From an uncultured Tateyamaria sp. (GTDB taxonomy: Bacteria; Pseudomonadota; Alphaproteobacteria; Rhodobacterales; Rhodobacteraceae), in assembly GCF_947503415.1 (NCBI RefSeq), contig NZ_CANNDS010000001.1, positions 1,956,501 to 2,020,500 on the forward strand: a DNA stretch of 64,000 bases, written 5' to 3'. Shown piece by piece: positions 19,018 to 27,487 of this stretch. Under the pieces are notes generated by a model that worked only from the letters and a program-made list of their open reading frames with translations, did no database searches and was not told the DNA's origin. The position numbers were made by a program, and so were the translations under genes. The stretch's first letter is position 1. Each line of letters begins with the position of its first letter.

Positions 19018-19716
19018 TCAATCGCGCATGCGCAGAAAATCCGGCAGCGCGCCCAAGTCAGGCAAGGCCGCGTAACGCGGGTGCCCGTCCGGGGCGTCTG
19101 CCGCTTCCAGGTCCCATGCGAGATCGTGAGGCACAAAGACGCCGAAGCCGCCCGCATCGATCATCGGTCGCACATCCGATTTCATCGAATTACCGATCAT
19201 CATGCCGCGATCCGGCCCGCCAAATTCGGCAAAAATGCGGGCGTAAACGGAAGGCGTCTTGTCCGACACGATCTCGACCCCGTCGAATAAATCCCCCAGC
19301 CCCGACTGCGCCAGCTTGCGCTCCTGATCCAACAAATCGCCCTTGGTTATGAGCAGCACAGGGCCACGGTCCTTGGCGACAGCCACCGCGTCTTTGGCAA
19401 AGGGCAGCAGGTCTATGGGATGCGACAGCATCTCTTGCCCTGCCGCGATCAAGTCGCCGATCACCGCACCGGGCACCCTGTTCTCAGTCACTTCCAGCGC
19501 CGTCTCGATCATCGACAGCACAAAGCCTTTTACACCAAAGCCATAATGCCCGATGTTGCGCCTCTCTGCCGACAGCAGTTGCGCATCCAGATCAGGCACA
19601 TCCGCGTGCGGGGCCAGCAGTTCTGCAAATCGGTCCTGCGTCAGCTTGAACACCCGTTCATTGTGCCAAAGTGTGTCGTCCGCATCGAACGCAATACATC
19701 TGGTTTCGAAGACCAT
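19018..19716 (-). CDS. HAD-superfamily hydrolase
   Basis: This 232-residue phosphatase-type protein has motif I FDADDTLW (about residues 8-15), motif II LLITKGD (about 119-125) and motif III/IV MIGNSMKSDV (about 173-182). The cap insertion between motifs I and II is helical. The start was moved to ATG 19716, just before motif I, because the 11 upstream codons add nothing typical. The substrate is unknown. It is divergent from clpS. Confidence 0.8.
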   Translation of the reverse strand: MVFETRCIAFDADDTLWHNERVFKLTQDRFAELLAPHADVPDLDAQLLSAERRNIGHYGFGVKGFVLSMIETALEVTENRVPGAVIGDLIAAGQEMLSHPIDLLPFAKDAVAVAKDRGPVLLITKGDLLDQERKLAQSGLGDLFDGVEIVSDKTPSVYARIFAEFGGPDRGMMIGNSMKSDVRPMIDAGGFGVFVPHDLAWDLEAADAPDGHPRYAALPDLGALPDFLRMRD

Positions 19717-19826
19717 CCCGTTGCCTGCGGCGCGACATTCCCGCACCACCCTCTTTTCTAAAGCGTCCCCTGCGTTATATAGGGTGATCCAAGCTCACCA
19801 AGAGATTCCCGCAAGCGAGGACGCGC

Positions 19827-20168
19827 ATGCAGTCTGACATGCACATGATGGCAGGACCGATGGACGACGATGGGGACACCAGCGTCGTCACTGAAACCAA
19901 GCCCAAGACCAAGCGCCCGCCTCTCTACAAGGTGCTGCTCTTAAATGACGACTACACGCCCATGGAGTTTGTGGTCCACGTGCTCGAACGGTTCTTTGGC
20001 CTCAACCACGCGCAGGCGTTCGAGATCATGCTGACGGTCCACAAAAAGGGCCTCGCCGTTGTGGGTGTCTTCAGCCACGAGATTGCCGAGACGAAAGTGG
20101 CGCAGGTCATGGACTTTGCCCGCCGGCATCAGCACCCGCTGCAATGCACAATGGAGAAAGAAGAGTAA
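19827..20168 (+). CDS. clpS: ATP-dependent Clp protease adaptor ClpS
   Basis: This 113-residue protein has a flexible acidic N terminus and the ClpS core: [20 protein letters not shown] (about residues 31-50), then [20 protein letters not shown]. It hands N-degron substrates to ClpA. The core contains the conserved Asn-Asp-Asp and Thr-Pro-Met residues that form the N-degron pocket. The downstream methyltransferase begins with GTG directly after the clpS TAA. Confidence 0.95.
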   Translation: MQSDMHMMAGPMDDDGDTSVVTETKPKTKRPPLYKVLLLNDDYTPMEFVVHVLERFFGLNHAQAFEIMLTVHKKGLAVVGVFSHEIAETKVAQVMDFARRHQHPLQCTMEKEE

Positions 20169-21152
20169 GTGATCGGTGATCGCTTGCCCTTGGCGCTCGA
20201 TGCGATGGACGCATTGGGCGATGGCCCCGTGGCCGTTCTGCATCCTGCCGAAGATGCCGACCTGTCCAGCTTGCCAAAGGACTGCGTGCACATCGTGTCG
20301 CCTTTGGTCACCGTCTGCACCCAATTCGAACAACGCGGCTATATCGTCTCGCCCGAGCTGCCCAAAGATACGCGCTTTGCCACCAGCATCGTCTGCCTGA
20401 CCCGCGCCCGCGCCGAAGCCCAAGCGCTTGTTGCAGCCGCCATGGCCCAAACCGACGGCCCGGTGATCGTGGACGGCCAAAAGACCGACGGCGCGGATTC
20501 CATGCTAAAGGCCTTGCGCAAAAGGGCCGAGGTCAGCGCCCCCATCTCCAAATCCCACGGCAAGATCTACTGGACCGCTGGCGGCGCCGACTTCGCGGAC
20601 TGGGCGCGTGGTCCTGAACTGCACGAGGGCGGCTTCTGGACCGCGCCCGGCGTGTTCTCCGCCGACGGCGTCGATCCGGCCTCCGCCCTTCTGGTCGAAG
20701 CGCTGCCCGAGGTGATGGTTGGCACCATCGCCGACCTTGGCGCAGGCTGGGGCTACCTGTCGGCCCACCTCCTGACCCGCGATGTCAAAGCCGTGCATCT
20801 GGTCGAGGCGCATGACATGGCGCTGCAATGCGCCCGCCACAACATCACCGATGACCGCGCCCTTTTCCACTGGGCCGATGCCACTTCGTGGACACCGCCC
20901 GAAAAGGTCGACGCCGTGGTGATGAACCCACCCTTCCACAAATCCCGCAGCGCCGACCCGTCACTGGGCCGCTCCTTTATCGCCAACGCTGCCCGCATCC
21001 TCAAGCCGCATGGCGCGCTTTGGATGGTCGCCAACCGGCACTTGCCTTACGAGGATGCCCTCGCGTCCCACTTCACCAAAGTGGTTGATCTCGATGGCGA
21101 TGCGCGGTTCAAGCTGGTGCGGGCCGAACGGCCCAAACGGTCAAAGAGGTAA
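20169..21152 (+). CDS. RsmC-like class I SAM-dependent methyltransferase
   Basis: This 327-residue protein has two halves, as in 16S rRNA m2G1207 methyltransferase RsmC: a degenerate N-terminal domain and a C-terminal catalytic domain. The catalytic domain carries the SAM loop DLGAGWGYLS (about residues 195-204) and the catalytic NPPFH motif (about 254-258), which fits N2-guanine methylation. GTG 20169 follows the clpS stop with no gap. The exact target nucleotide is not certain from sequence. Confidence 0.82.
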   Translation: MIGDRLPLALDAMDALGDGPVAVLHPAEDADLSSLPKDCVHIVSPLVTVCTQFEQRGYIVSPELPKDTRFATSIVCLTRARAEAQALVAAAMAQTDGPVIVDGQKTDGADSMLKALRKRAEVSAPISKSHGKIYWTAGGADFADWARGPELHEGGFWTAPGVFSADGVDPASALLVEALPEVMVGTIADLGAGWGYLSAHLLTRDVKAVHLVEAHDMALQCARHNITDDRALFHWADATSWTPPEKVDAVVMNPPFHKSRSADPSLGRSFIANAARILKPHGALWMVANRHLPYEDALASHFTKVVDLDGDARFKLVRAERPKRSKR

Positions 21153-21156
21153 CCCC

Positions 21157-21960
21157 ATGTCCTTTTCCATCAACGGCAAGACGGCCATCGTGACGGGGGC
21201 GGCCAACGGTATCGGCCTCGCCATCGCGCGGCATTTCGCGGATCGGGGTGCCAATGTCATGTGCGCCGACATGGACGAAAAACGGCTGCACGCGGAACTT
21301 GGCGATGTCGCGGAAGAGGGGAATATCCGCTACTTCGCCGGTGACCTCCGCCAGCGGCTGACCATCGCCAATCTCGTGTCGGCCACCATTGATGCCTTTG
21401 ATCAGGTCGACATCCTTGTGAACGCCTCGCGGCAAGTGATGGAGACGGACGCGCTCAATCCCGAGGATACCTCTGTCGAGATGTTGCTGGAGCAGAACCT
21501 GATGACGGCCTTGCGCCTCAGCCAACAGGTGGCGCGGCGGATGATCAAACAGTCCAAGGACGATACGGAATCGACCAGCATCGGCTCCATCGTCAACCTC
21601 TCCTCCATCGCTGCGCATCAGACGCGGCCCGAACTGCTGGGCTATTCCATCGCCTCGGCCGGACTGGAACAAATGACCCGCTCCATGGCGCTGGCCCTGG
21701 CACCCAACCGCATCCGCGTGAACGCTGTGGCGTTCGGGTCGGTCATGTCGGCTTCGCTCAAATCCTCCATCGGGGACAATCCGGACTGGCGCGATCAGAT
21801 CGAAAGCCACACGCCCCTGCACCGGATCGCCAGCCCGACGGAGCTGGTGGACGCCGTGCAATTCCTCGCCTCTGATGGCTCCGGCTTTGTCACAGGCGAT
21901 GTGATGACGGTGGATGGCGGGCGCAGCCTGCTTGATCCCGTGGATGCGCCCGCGCACTAG
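21157..21960 (+). CDS. Short-chain dehydrogenase/reductase with altered catalytic Lys
   Basis: This 267-residue classical SDR has the nucleotide loop TGAANGIG (about residues 14-21), the catalytic Ser region IVNLSSIAAH and the C-terminal GDVMTVDGG. The usual YxxxK site reads YSIAS (Tyr at about 165), so the active-site lysine is replaced by serine. The NNAG motif is also altered to VNASRQ. These changes suggest a weak, altered or non-catalytic protein. It follows the methyltransferase by 4 bases and precedes hemF. Confidence 0.8.
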   Translation: MSFSINGKTAIVTGAANGIGLAIARHFADRGANVMCADMDEKRLHAELGDVAEEGNIRYFAGDLRQRLTIANLVSATIDAFDQVDILVNASRQVMETDALNPEDTSVEMLLEQNLMTALRLSQQVARRMIKQSKDDTESTSIGSIVNLSSIAAHQTRPELLGYSIASAGLEQMTRSMALALAPNRIRVNAVAFGSVMSASLKSSIGDNPDWRDQIESHTPLHRIASPTELVDAVQFLASDGSGFVTGDVMTVDGGRSLLDPVDAPAH

Positions 21961-22030
21961 AGACGTTTTGTCCTTTGCCCCGCGTGGCACCCTGCGCTAA
22001 AAATCTGTCAACCAAACAGGACAGTGCGCG

Positions 22031-22924
22031 ATGACAGAACAATTCGACACCCAGAAAACACGGGCCTCCGCATGGTTCCGCCAGTTGCGTGATGACATCG
22101 TCGCGGCGTTCGAAGGGTTGGAAGACAGCCACGACACCGGGCCAATGTCGGACGCCGGGCCGGGCCGGTTCGAAGTGACGGACACCAAGCGCACCTCAGA
22201 CGATGGCTCTGACGCGGGCGGCGGGTTGATGAGCGTCATGCGCGGCGGTCGCGTGTTCGAAAAGGTCGGTGTGAACGTCTCGACCGTATACGGTACGTTG
22301 GGCGAACGGGCACAGATGGCGATGGCCGCACGCAAGGGCATTCCGGGGATGAAGGATGACCCACGCTTCTGGGCCTCCGGCATCTCTCTTGTTGCCCACA
22401 TGCAGAACCCGCATGCCCCTGCCGTTCACATGAACACGCGTATGTTCTGGACCCCGCACGCATGGTGGTTCGGCGGCGGGTCGGACCTGAACCCCTGCAT
22501 CGAATACGCCGAGGACACGGCGCACTTTCACGCCCAGCAAAAAGCGCATCTCGACCCGCACGGCGACGCGCACTACCCAAAGCTCAAGGCATGGGCGGAC
22601 GAGTATTTCTACATCCCGCACCGCCACCGCGCCCGCGGGGTTGGCGGCATCTTCATGGATGACCACTGCACCGGCGATTGGGAGGCGGACTTCGCCTTGA
22701 CCCAGGACATCGGCCGCGCGTTTTTACCAGCCTACGTTCCCCTGGTCGAAAAGCGCCGCGTGCAGGATTGGGATGACGCCGACAAGGACGCGCAACTGGT
22801 GCATCGTGGGCTCTATGCCGAGTACAATCTGGTCTATGACCGGGGCACGAAATTCGGGCTGGAAACCGGGCATGATGCGAATGCGGTGCTGATGTCGTTG
22901 CCACCTTTGGCGAAATGGGTGTGA
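22031..22924 (+). CDS. hemF: Oxygen-dependent coproporphyrinogen III oxidase
   Basis: This 297-residue enzyme converts coproporphyrinogen III to protoporphyrinogen IX with O2. Recognisable blocks are GGGLMSVMRGGRVFEKVGVN (about 58-77), HMNTRMFWT with the conserved His, WWFGGGSDLNP (about 146-156) and the C-terminal YNLVYDRGTKFGLETGH. Its presence near hemC and hemE forms a loose heme cluster on the chromosome. A 16-bp palindrome follows the stop codon. Confidence 0.95.
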   Translation: MTEQFDTQKTRASAWFRQLRDDIVAAFEGLEDSHDTGPMSDAGPGRFEVTDTKRTSDDGSDAGGGLMSVMRGGRVFEKVGVNVSTVYGTLGERAQMAMAARKGIPGMKDDPRFWASGISLVAHMQNPHAPAVHMNTRMFWTPHAWWFGGGSDLNPCIEYAEDTAHFHAQQKAHLDPHGDAHYPKLKAWADEYFYIPHRHRARGVGGIFMDDHCTGDWEADFALTQDIGRAFLPAYVPLVEKRRVQDWDDADKDAQLVHRGLYAEYNLVYDRGTKFGLETGHDANAVLMSLPPLAKWV

Positions 22925-22926
22925 TT

Positions 22927-22942
22927 TGTCCCCGCGGGGACA
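22927..22942. repeat. Perfect 16-bp palindrome after hemF; noncoding stretch to 23139
   Basis: TGTCCCCGCGGGGACA begins two bases after the hemF stop codon and can fold as TGTCCC/GGGACA with a CGCG loop. There is no run of T residues, so it is not a classical terminator. A near-identical copy with one change lies inside ridA at 54171-54186. The remaining noncoding DNA to 23139 contains three TTGCAA cores (22957-22966, 22982-22991 and about 22993-23001). I see no gene there. Confidence 0.5.
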
Positions 22943-23139
22943 CGGGTTTCGGTGGCTTTGCAATTTCTTAGCCGGTTTGTGATTTGCAAATGGTTGCAAA
23001 GGCTTATCCAGCGTGCGGTGCGGTTTCGTCAAATTAAACAGAGGTTTGGCACCATTGTGCCCAACGGGGCGCGGTCGCAGTTTTTGGCCGAGGCTGGTCT
23101 GTTTGCGCAGAGCGCAAAGACGCCCACCCGCCGGCCCTT

Positions 23140-24726
23140 TCAGCCATTGAAGCTTTGTACAATCGACCGGGCGTCGACGCCGGTGATGCTGCCAGCGATT
23201 TGACCTGACGGGGCAGTCAAACGGGTCCCGACAAACGCATCGGTGACGGCGCCCGGAGCGGTGCGGATCAGAACCGATCCGGCTAGCAGAAGAGCGGTGC
23301 GTTCAGCGAAAAGCCGTGCCTCGCCTTCGTCCGGCAGCTTGGACCAGCGCGCGCGGTGGTCTTTCAATGCCTGATCAAACCGTGGGTCACTTCCCGTGGC
23401 GGCATCCAACCGCGCGCGCAACGCCTCCAACGCATCTGTGTCGCGCGACAGGGTGCGCAGGATATCCAGACAAATAACGTTGCCGGACCCTTCCCAAATG
23501 CTGTTGAGCGGGGCCTCGCGGTAATACATGGGCATGGGCGTATCTTCGACATAGCCCATGCCACCAAGCGCCTCCATCGCCTCAAGCGTGACGCGCGGGC
23601 ACAGCTTGTTGTTCAGAAACTTTGCTAGTGCTACGCCGATCCGGGCAAAGGGCCGGGCATCTGGGTCATCAAATGCCATCGCGACATACAAGCCCAACCG
23701 CGTCGCCACCTGCCAATCAAGGATCAGGTCCGCCAGCACCGATTGCATCAGCGGCTGGTCGATCAACCTTTTCTGAAACACAGTCCGATGCTGCGCCCAA
23801 TGCATCGCATGGGTCAGCGCCCCGCGCATCAATCCGGCGGGGGCCATGGCCGTATCCAATCGCGTGTGATGGACCATCTCGATGATCGTCTGCACCCCAC
23901 GCCCTTCATCGCCGAGTTGGTGGGCGAGGGCATCGCGATACTCGATCTCTGACGAGGCGTTGGCCTTGTTGCCCATCTTGTCCTTCAGCCGCATCAGGTG
24001 GATCGCATTTCGGTCCCCATCAAGCCAGCGCGGGACAAGGAAGCAAGTGAGGCCATTGTCCGTCTGCGCCAGTGTCAAAAATCCATCGGACATCGGCGCA
24101 GAGCAGAACCATTTGTGCCCTGTCAGTCGCCAATTGTCGCCGTCACGCACTGCACGCGTGGTGTTGGCGCGCACGTCCGATCCGCCCTGTTTCTCGGTCA
24201 TCGCCATGCCCAACGTTGCGCTGTGCTTCTGCCCGATGGGCAGCGTGCGTGGGTCATAGTCGCGGGCGATCAATTTGGGCACCCACTGCGCGGCGATGTC
24301 GGTGTTCACCTGCAAGGCGGGCACGGCCGCATAGGTCATGGTCAGAGGGCAGCAATGTCCGGGCTCTACCTGGCTGGCGAGATATACCATCGCCGCATGC
24401 GCTACATGACTGCCCCCGTCCCATGCTGTTGCGGCATAGCCCGCCTCTTGGCTCAGCGTCATCATCTCGTGGTAGGCGGGGTGGAACGTGACCTCGTCCA
24501 AGCGTCGCCCGCCACTGTCAAAAAGCTGAAGCTCCGGCCCGTGCCGGTTGGCGGAACGCCCGGTGGCGCGCGTTTCTGACTGCCCGAGAGCTGCGCCATA
24601 GTCGGACAGGCTATCGGGTGCGGTGCTGCGCAAGATGGGGTCGGAAGCATAGAGGTTTAGATCACCCAGCGGGTCGGGCTGGTTTTCGACCTGGTGGGTG
24701 GGAAGATCGCTGCGTGGGTCGGACAT
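23140..24726 (-). CDS. AidB-like acyl-CoA dehydrogenase
   Basis: This 528-residue flavoprotein is of the acyl-CoA dehydrogenase superfamily and is longer than the usual 380-400 residues, which matches the AidB branch. Visible blocks are MAMTEKQGGSDVRANTT (FAD/substrate loop, about 173-189), TGHKWFCSAPMSDGF and the C-terminal EALGGMGYVEDTPMPMYYRE followed by GSGNVICLDILR. In E. coli AidB belongs to the adaptive response to alkylation damage. The ATG at 24726 was preferred over the longer frame because the upstream codons look random. Confidence 0.85.
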   Translation of the reverse strand: MSDPRSDLPTHQVENQPDPLGDLNLYASDPILRSTAPDSLSDYGAALGQSETRATGRSANRHGPELQLFDSGGRRLDEVTFHPAYHEMMTLSQEAGYAATAWDGGSHVAHAAMVYLASQVEPGHCCPLTMTYAAVPALQVNTDIAAQWVPKLIARDYDPRTLPIGQKHSATLGMAMTEKQGGSDVRANTTRAVRDGDNWRLTGHKWFCSAPMSDGFLTLAQTDNGLTCFLVPRWLDGDRNAIHLMRLKDKMGNKANASSEIEYRDALAHQLGDEGRGVQTIIEMVHHTRLDTAMAPAGLMRGALTHAMHWAQHRTVFQKRLIDQPLMQSVLADLILDWQVATRLGLYVAMAFDDPDARPFARIGVALAKFLNNKLCPRVTLEAMEALGGMGYVEDTPMPMYYREAPLNSIWEGSGNVICLDILRTLSRDTDALEALRARLDAATGSDPRFDQALKDHRARWSKLPDEGEARLFAERTALLLAGSVLIRTAPGAVTDAFVGTRLTAPSGQIAGSITGVDARSIVQSFNG

Positions 24727-24875
24727 ATGCCAATCGTGGGCGCACGGTCGTGAGTCGGTCAAGCGGCGACCGCGTGGATGACACGAGCGTGTTCGTCTTC
24801 GCTGTTTCAACAGCGCCTGACGGTCGGACCGTTGCGTATGCCAACAATTGGGGCTCTGCCCCCGGCCTGCGGCCT

Positions 24876-24903
24876 CCCCCGGAGTTTAACCGGCAAGATG
24901 AAA
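24876..24903 (+). repeat. Dispersed CCCCCGGAGTTTA repeat, copy 1
   Basis: The core CCCCCGGAGTTTA followed by GCAAGATGAA lies between the AidB-like gene and the 3' end of hemC. A second copy with five differences over 28 bases lies at 54685-54711, downstream of fahA. In both places a short C-rich or G-rich inverted stretch precedes the core and a minus-strand gene ends just beyond it. Confidence 0.55.
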
Positions 24904-24908
24904 GCGGA

Positions 24909-25865
24909 TCAGTGCCAGTCGAAAAAGCCTTTGCCTGCGGTTTTGAGCAGGTCCTGCCCGAGGTCTGTGCCCATGGCTTTGCCGTCGGCGATAGAACCCT
25001 GACGTGTGCCACTTATGGCGTCGGAGCCGTCGGGGCGGAGAACTTCGCCCGTGAGTGTCAACGTGTCGCCATCGAGAGTGGCGAGGCCGGCGATCGGTGT
25101 TTCGCAAGAGCCGTCGAGTGTGAACAGGAACTGCCGTTCGGCGGCGAGGCGGTGCCCGGTCGCGGCGTCGTGGATGGCGGCCAGCATTTGGGCCGTGTTG
25201 TCGTCATTCAGCCGCCGTTCAATGCCGATGGCGCCTTGGGCGATGGCGGGCAGCATGTCTGTTGTTTCGACCGGGGTGGCAGGCACATCTGTCATGTTCA
25301 GGCGGTTCAGGCCAGCGCAGGCAAGGAAGGTGCAATCGGCCACGCCGTCGGTCAGCTTTTGCAGCCGTGTTTGCACGTTGCCGCGAAACTCGACCACATT
25401 CAGGTCGGACCGCGTGTGCATGAGTTGCGCACGGCGGCGCAGGGACGAACTCCCGACAGTGGCTCCCTCGGGCAGGTCGGCGATGGCTTTGTACTTCGGG
25501 GATACAAACGCGTCGCGCACGTCTTCGCGCGGCAGGTATGTGTCGAGGATCAGGCCGTCCGGTTGGACCGTTGGCATATCCTTCATTGAATGGACGGCAA
25601 TGTCGATGCCGCCATCCAGCAGCGCCTCTTCGATCTCTCGGGTAAACAGACCCTTGTTGCCGATTTCCTTCAGGGGGCGGTCGGCGGCGATCATGGAACG
25701 GTCATCGCCTTGCACCTTGATCACGACGATCTCGAACGCCTCTTTGGGCAGATCGAACGCAGTGCTCAGACGCTGGCGCGTCTCGTGGGCTTGGGCAAGG
25801 GCGAGGGGCGATCCGCGGGTTCCGATCTTGAGCGGAGCGGCGGGAGAAGGTAGGCGCACAGTCAT
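24909..25865 (-). CDS. hemC: Hydroxymethylbilane synthase
   Basis: This 318-residue enzyme polymerises four porphobilinogens to hydroxymethylbilane. Family blocks are [20 protein letters not shown] (about 13-32), [20 protein letters not shown] (about 74-93), SSLRRRAQL and [10 protein letters not shown] with the cysteine that carries the dipyrromethane cofactor (about residue 248). ATG 25865 was chosen; an upstream in-frame TTG at 25889 would run into the palindromic regulatory site. It is divergent from hemE. Confidence 0.95.
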   Translation of the reverse strand: MTVRLPSPAAPLKIGTRGSPLALAQAHETRQRLSTAFDLPKEAFEIVVIKVQGDDRSMIAADRPLKEIGNKGLFTREIEEALLDGGIDIAVHSMKDMPTVQPDGLILDTYLPREDVRDAFVSPKYKAIADLPEGATVGSSSLRRRAQLMHTRSDLNVVEFRGNVQTRLQKLTDGVADCTFLACAGLNRLNMTDVPATPVETTDMLPAIAQGAIGIERRLNDDNTAQMLAAIHDAATGHRLAAERQFLFTLDGSCETPIAGLATLDGDTLTLTGEVLRPDGSDAISGTRQGSIADGKAMGTDLGQDLLKTAGKGFFDWH

Positions 25866-25883
25866 GGGTTTATCTTTTAGGTG

Positions 25884-25901
25884 TGTCAACTTATGTTGAC
25901 A
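25884..25901. promoter_or_regulatory. PpsR/CrtJ-type operator between hemC and hemE
   Basis: The sequence TGTCAACTTATGTTGACA is an inverted repeat with six-base arms. It matches the PpsR/CrtJ consensus TGT-N12-ACA and its stricter form TGTC-N10-GACA. It is centred between two divergent tetrapyrrole genes that are known PpsR/CrtJ targets in Rhodobacter. It overlaps TTGACA-like promoter elements in both directions, which fits oxygen-dependent repression. No regulator gene is present in this window, so the assignment rests on motif and location. Confidence 0.65.
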
Positions 25902-25930
25902 ACTGGAAACGAACGACAGGGATGTGCGCG

Positions 25931-26980
25931 ATGAAAGATGGTGGGTCGGCCAAGACGATTTTGCGGGCTTTGGCGGGTGAGGTTTTGCCCACGCCCCCCA
26001 TCTGGATGATGCGTCAGGCGGGGCGGTATTTGCCTGAATACAAGGCGACGCGTGCGCAGGCCGGGGATTTTTTGTCGCTGTGCTACAATCCTGAGCTGGC
26101 CGCCGAAGTGACGCTGCAGCCCATCCGTCGCTATGGCTTTGATGCGGCGATTTTGTTTGCCGATATCCTGTTGGTGCCGCAGGCTTTGGGTGCCGATTTG
26201 TGGTTTGTCACAGGCGAAGGCCCGCGGTTGTCGACCATCACGGATCAGGCGGGTGTGGATGCGTTGAAGCCTGTGGACGCGATTCACGAGACGTTGAACC
26301 CCATCTACGAGACGGTGAAGATCTTGCGGCGGGAATTGCCAGCCGAGACGACTTTGATCGGCTTTGCTGGCGCACCTTGGACCGTGGCCACCTACATGAT
26401 CGCGGGTCAGGGCACGCCGGATCAGGGGCCAGCCCACGCGATGCGCGAAGGCGCGCCGGAGGCGTTCGATGCGCTGATGGCGCGGATCACGGCGGCGACG
26501 ATTGAATATCTGGCAGCTCAGATCGATGCAGGCGCGGAGGTCGTGAAGATTTTTGACAGTTGGGCCGGGTCGCTGAAAGGCGACGCGTTTCAGAAATACG
26601 CTGTTGCACCCTGTGCCGAGATTACCGGGGCTTTGAAGGCGCGATATCCGCACATTCCCATCATCGGTTTCCCGCGTGAGGCGGGTGAGGGATACATTGG
26701 CTTCCATAAGGCCACAGGCGTCGATTGTGTCGCTTTGGACAACTCGGTTTCGCCCGATTGGGCAGCTGCCAATGTGCAGGTTGACGGGTGCGTACAGGGC
26801 AACCTTGCGTCGTCTCATATGGTGACCGGCGGGCAGGCTCTGGTGGATGAAACGCGCGCGATTGTGAAGGCGTTTTCCAAGGGGCCGCATATCTTCAATC
26901 TGGGCCACGGGATCACACCGGATGCAGACCCAGACAACGTGTCCTTGATGATCGAGACAGTGCGCAGCGCAAACACCTGA
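25931..26980 (+). CDS. hemE: Uroporphyrinogen decarboxylase
   Basis: This 349-residue enzyme decarboxylates uroporphyrinogen III to coproporphyrinogen III. It contains signature 1 [15 protein letters not shown] (about 20-34), [12 protein letters not shown] and signature 2 [16 protein letters not shown] (about 137-152), and ends with [14 protein letters not shown] 25931 is preferred over ATG 25922 because the AGGG ribosome-binding element is then at a normal distance. Divergent hemC and the shared palindrome suggest joint control by oxygen or light. Confidence 0.95.
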   Translation: MKDGGSAKTILRALAGEVLPTPPIWMMRQAGRYLPEYKATRAQAGDFLSLCYNPELAAEVTLQPIRRYGFDAAILFADILLVPQALGADLWFVTGEGPRLSTITDQAGVDALKPVDAIHETLNPIYETVKILRRELPAETTLIGFAGAPWTVATYMIAGQGTPDQGPAHAMREGAPEAFDALMARITAATIEYLAAQIDAGAEVVKIFDSWAGSLKGDAFQKYAVAPCAEITGALKARYPHIPIIGFPREAGEGYIGFHKATGVDCVALDNSVSPDWAAANVQVDGCVQGNLASSHMVTGGQALVDETRAIVKAFSKGPHIFNLGHGITPDADPDNVSLMIETVRSANT

Positions 26981-27027
26981 TTTCGCGCTTGACGACTCCA
27001 GAGGGCTGGCTTAGGTCACGCCCCCAT

Positions 27028-27104
27028 GGCGCGGTAGCTCAGCTGGTTAGAGCGCTCGACTCATAATCGAGAGGTCGGGAGTTCAAGTCTCCCCCACGCC
27101 ACCA
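27028..27104 (+). tRNA. tRNA with anticodon CAT (elongator Met or lysidine Ile2)
   Basis: A 77-nt cloverleaf with encoded CCA is present: acceptor GGCGCGG/CCACGCC, D-arm GCTC/GAGC, anticodon stem CTCGA/TCGAG with loop CTCATAA, and T-arm GGGAG/CTCCC with TTCAAGT. The anticodon is CAT. The initiator-type loop is absent, so it is elongator tRNA-Met or the tRNA-Ile2 modified by TilS; sequence alone does not decide. The acceptor stem has one C5-A68 mismatch, unusual for a functional tRNA. Confidence 0.9.
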
Positions 27105-27183
27105 CCTTACACATGTACCTTTGTTTGATAGGTTGCGCGCCGCGGATGGCCCGACTGACGCGCATCGCTTTGGGCGCTACGCT

Positions 27184-27217
27184 GAGGTCAGGAGTTCAAG
27201 TCTCTCCCAAGCCACCA
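27184..27217 (+). pseudogene. Duplicated 3' end of the CAT tRNA
   Basis: From GAGGTC onward this segment repeats the last 34 bases of the tRNA at 27028-27104, including the whole T-arm, 3' acceptor strand and CCA. There are three differences. No matching 5' half (acceptor strand, D-arm or anticodon arm) can be folded upstream, so it is not a second tRNA gene. A tRNA 3' fragment repeated in direct orientation is what remains when an element integrates at, or is lost from, a tRNA gene; that origin is inference. Confidence 0.7.
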
Positions 27218-27243
27218 TCAAATTCTGATTTGCGAAGCAATAC

Positions 27244-27267
27244 AATCGGTCCGGGGGGACCGATTTT
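27244..27267 (+). terminator. Hairpin terminator downstream of the tRNA region
   Basis: A 9-bp perfect stem AATCGGTCC (27244-27252) and GGACCGATT (27257-27265) closes a GGGG loop and is followed by TTTTA. A wider inverted repeat, TCAAATTC at 27218-27225 and GAATTTGA at 27270-27277, encloses it and begins right after the CCA of the tRNA fragment. Confidence 0.7.
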
Positions 27268-27277
27268 AGGAATTTGA

Positions 27278-27487
27278 TGCCCGAACGCCTGCGAGGGGAT
27301 TAACGTGACATGTGATCTGCAATGTCCGAAACTCCAGCGAGGGGCTTTGCGCAACTATGGGCGTCTCTGGCCCGTCTCGCGCATCGGCCTACGTCGATAC
27401 TCTGCCGAGGCGACGTGCGGCGCGCTGCACTGGGGCGTTTCCCCAGACCCCGTTGTATTTTTGTCAGAAGAAACAGTTTGCGCCATG
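27278..27487. other. Noncoding stretch between the tRNA region and the ACT-domain gene
   Basis: Between the tRNA fragment with its hairpin and the 3' end of the ACT-domain gene no reading frame shows a ribosome-binding site with a recognisable product. A frame from 27305 to 27907 on the + strand is mostly antisense to the ACT-domain gene. With the 27105-27183 spacer, this makes about 290 bases of apparently gene-free DNA, consistent with a scar of past integration. Confidence 0.5.

Noticed and set aside
27110-27217. A second complete tRNA downstream of the CAT tRNA
   Set aside because: Only the T-arm, 3' acceptor strand and CCA can be matched; no 5' acceptor strand, D-arm or anticodon arm pairs with them.
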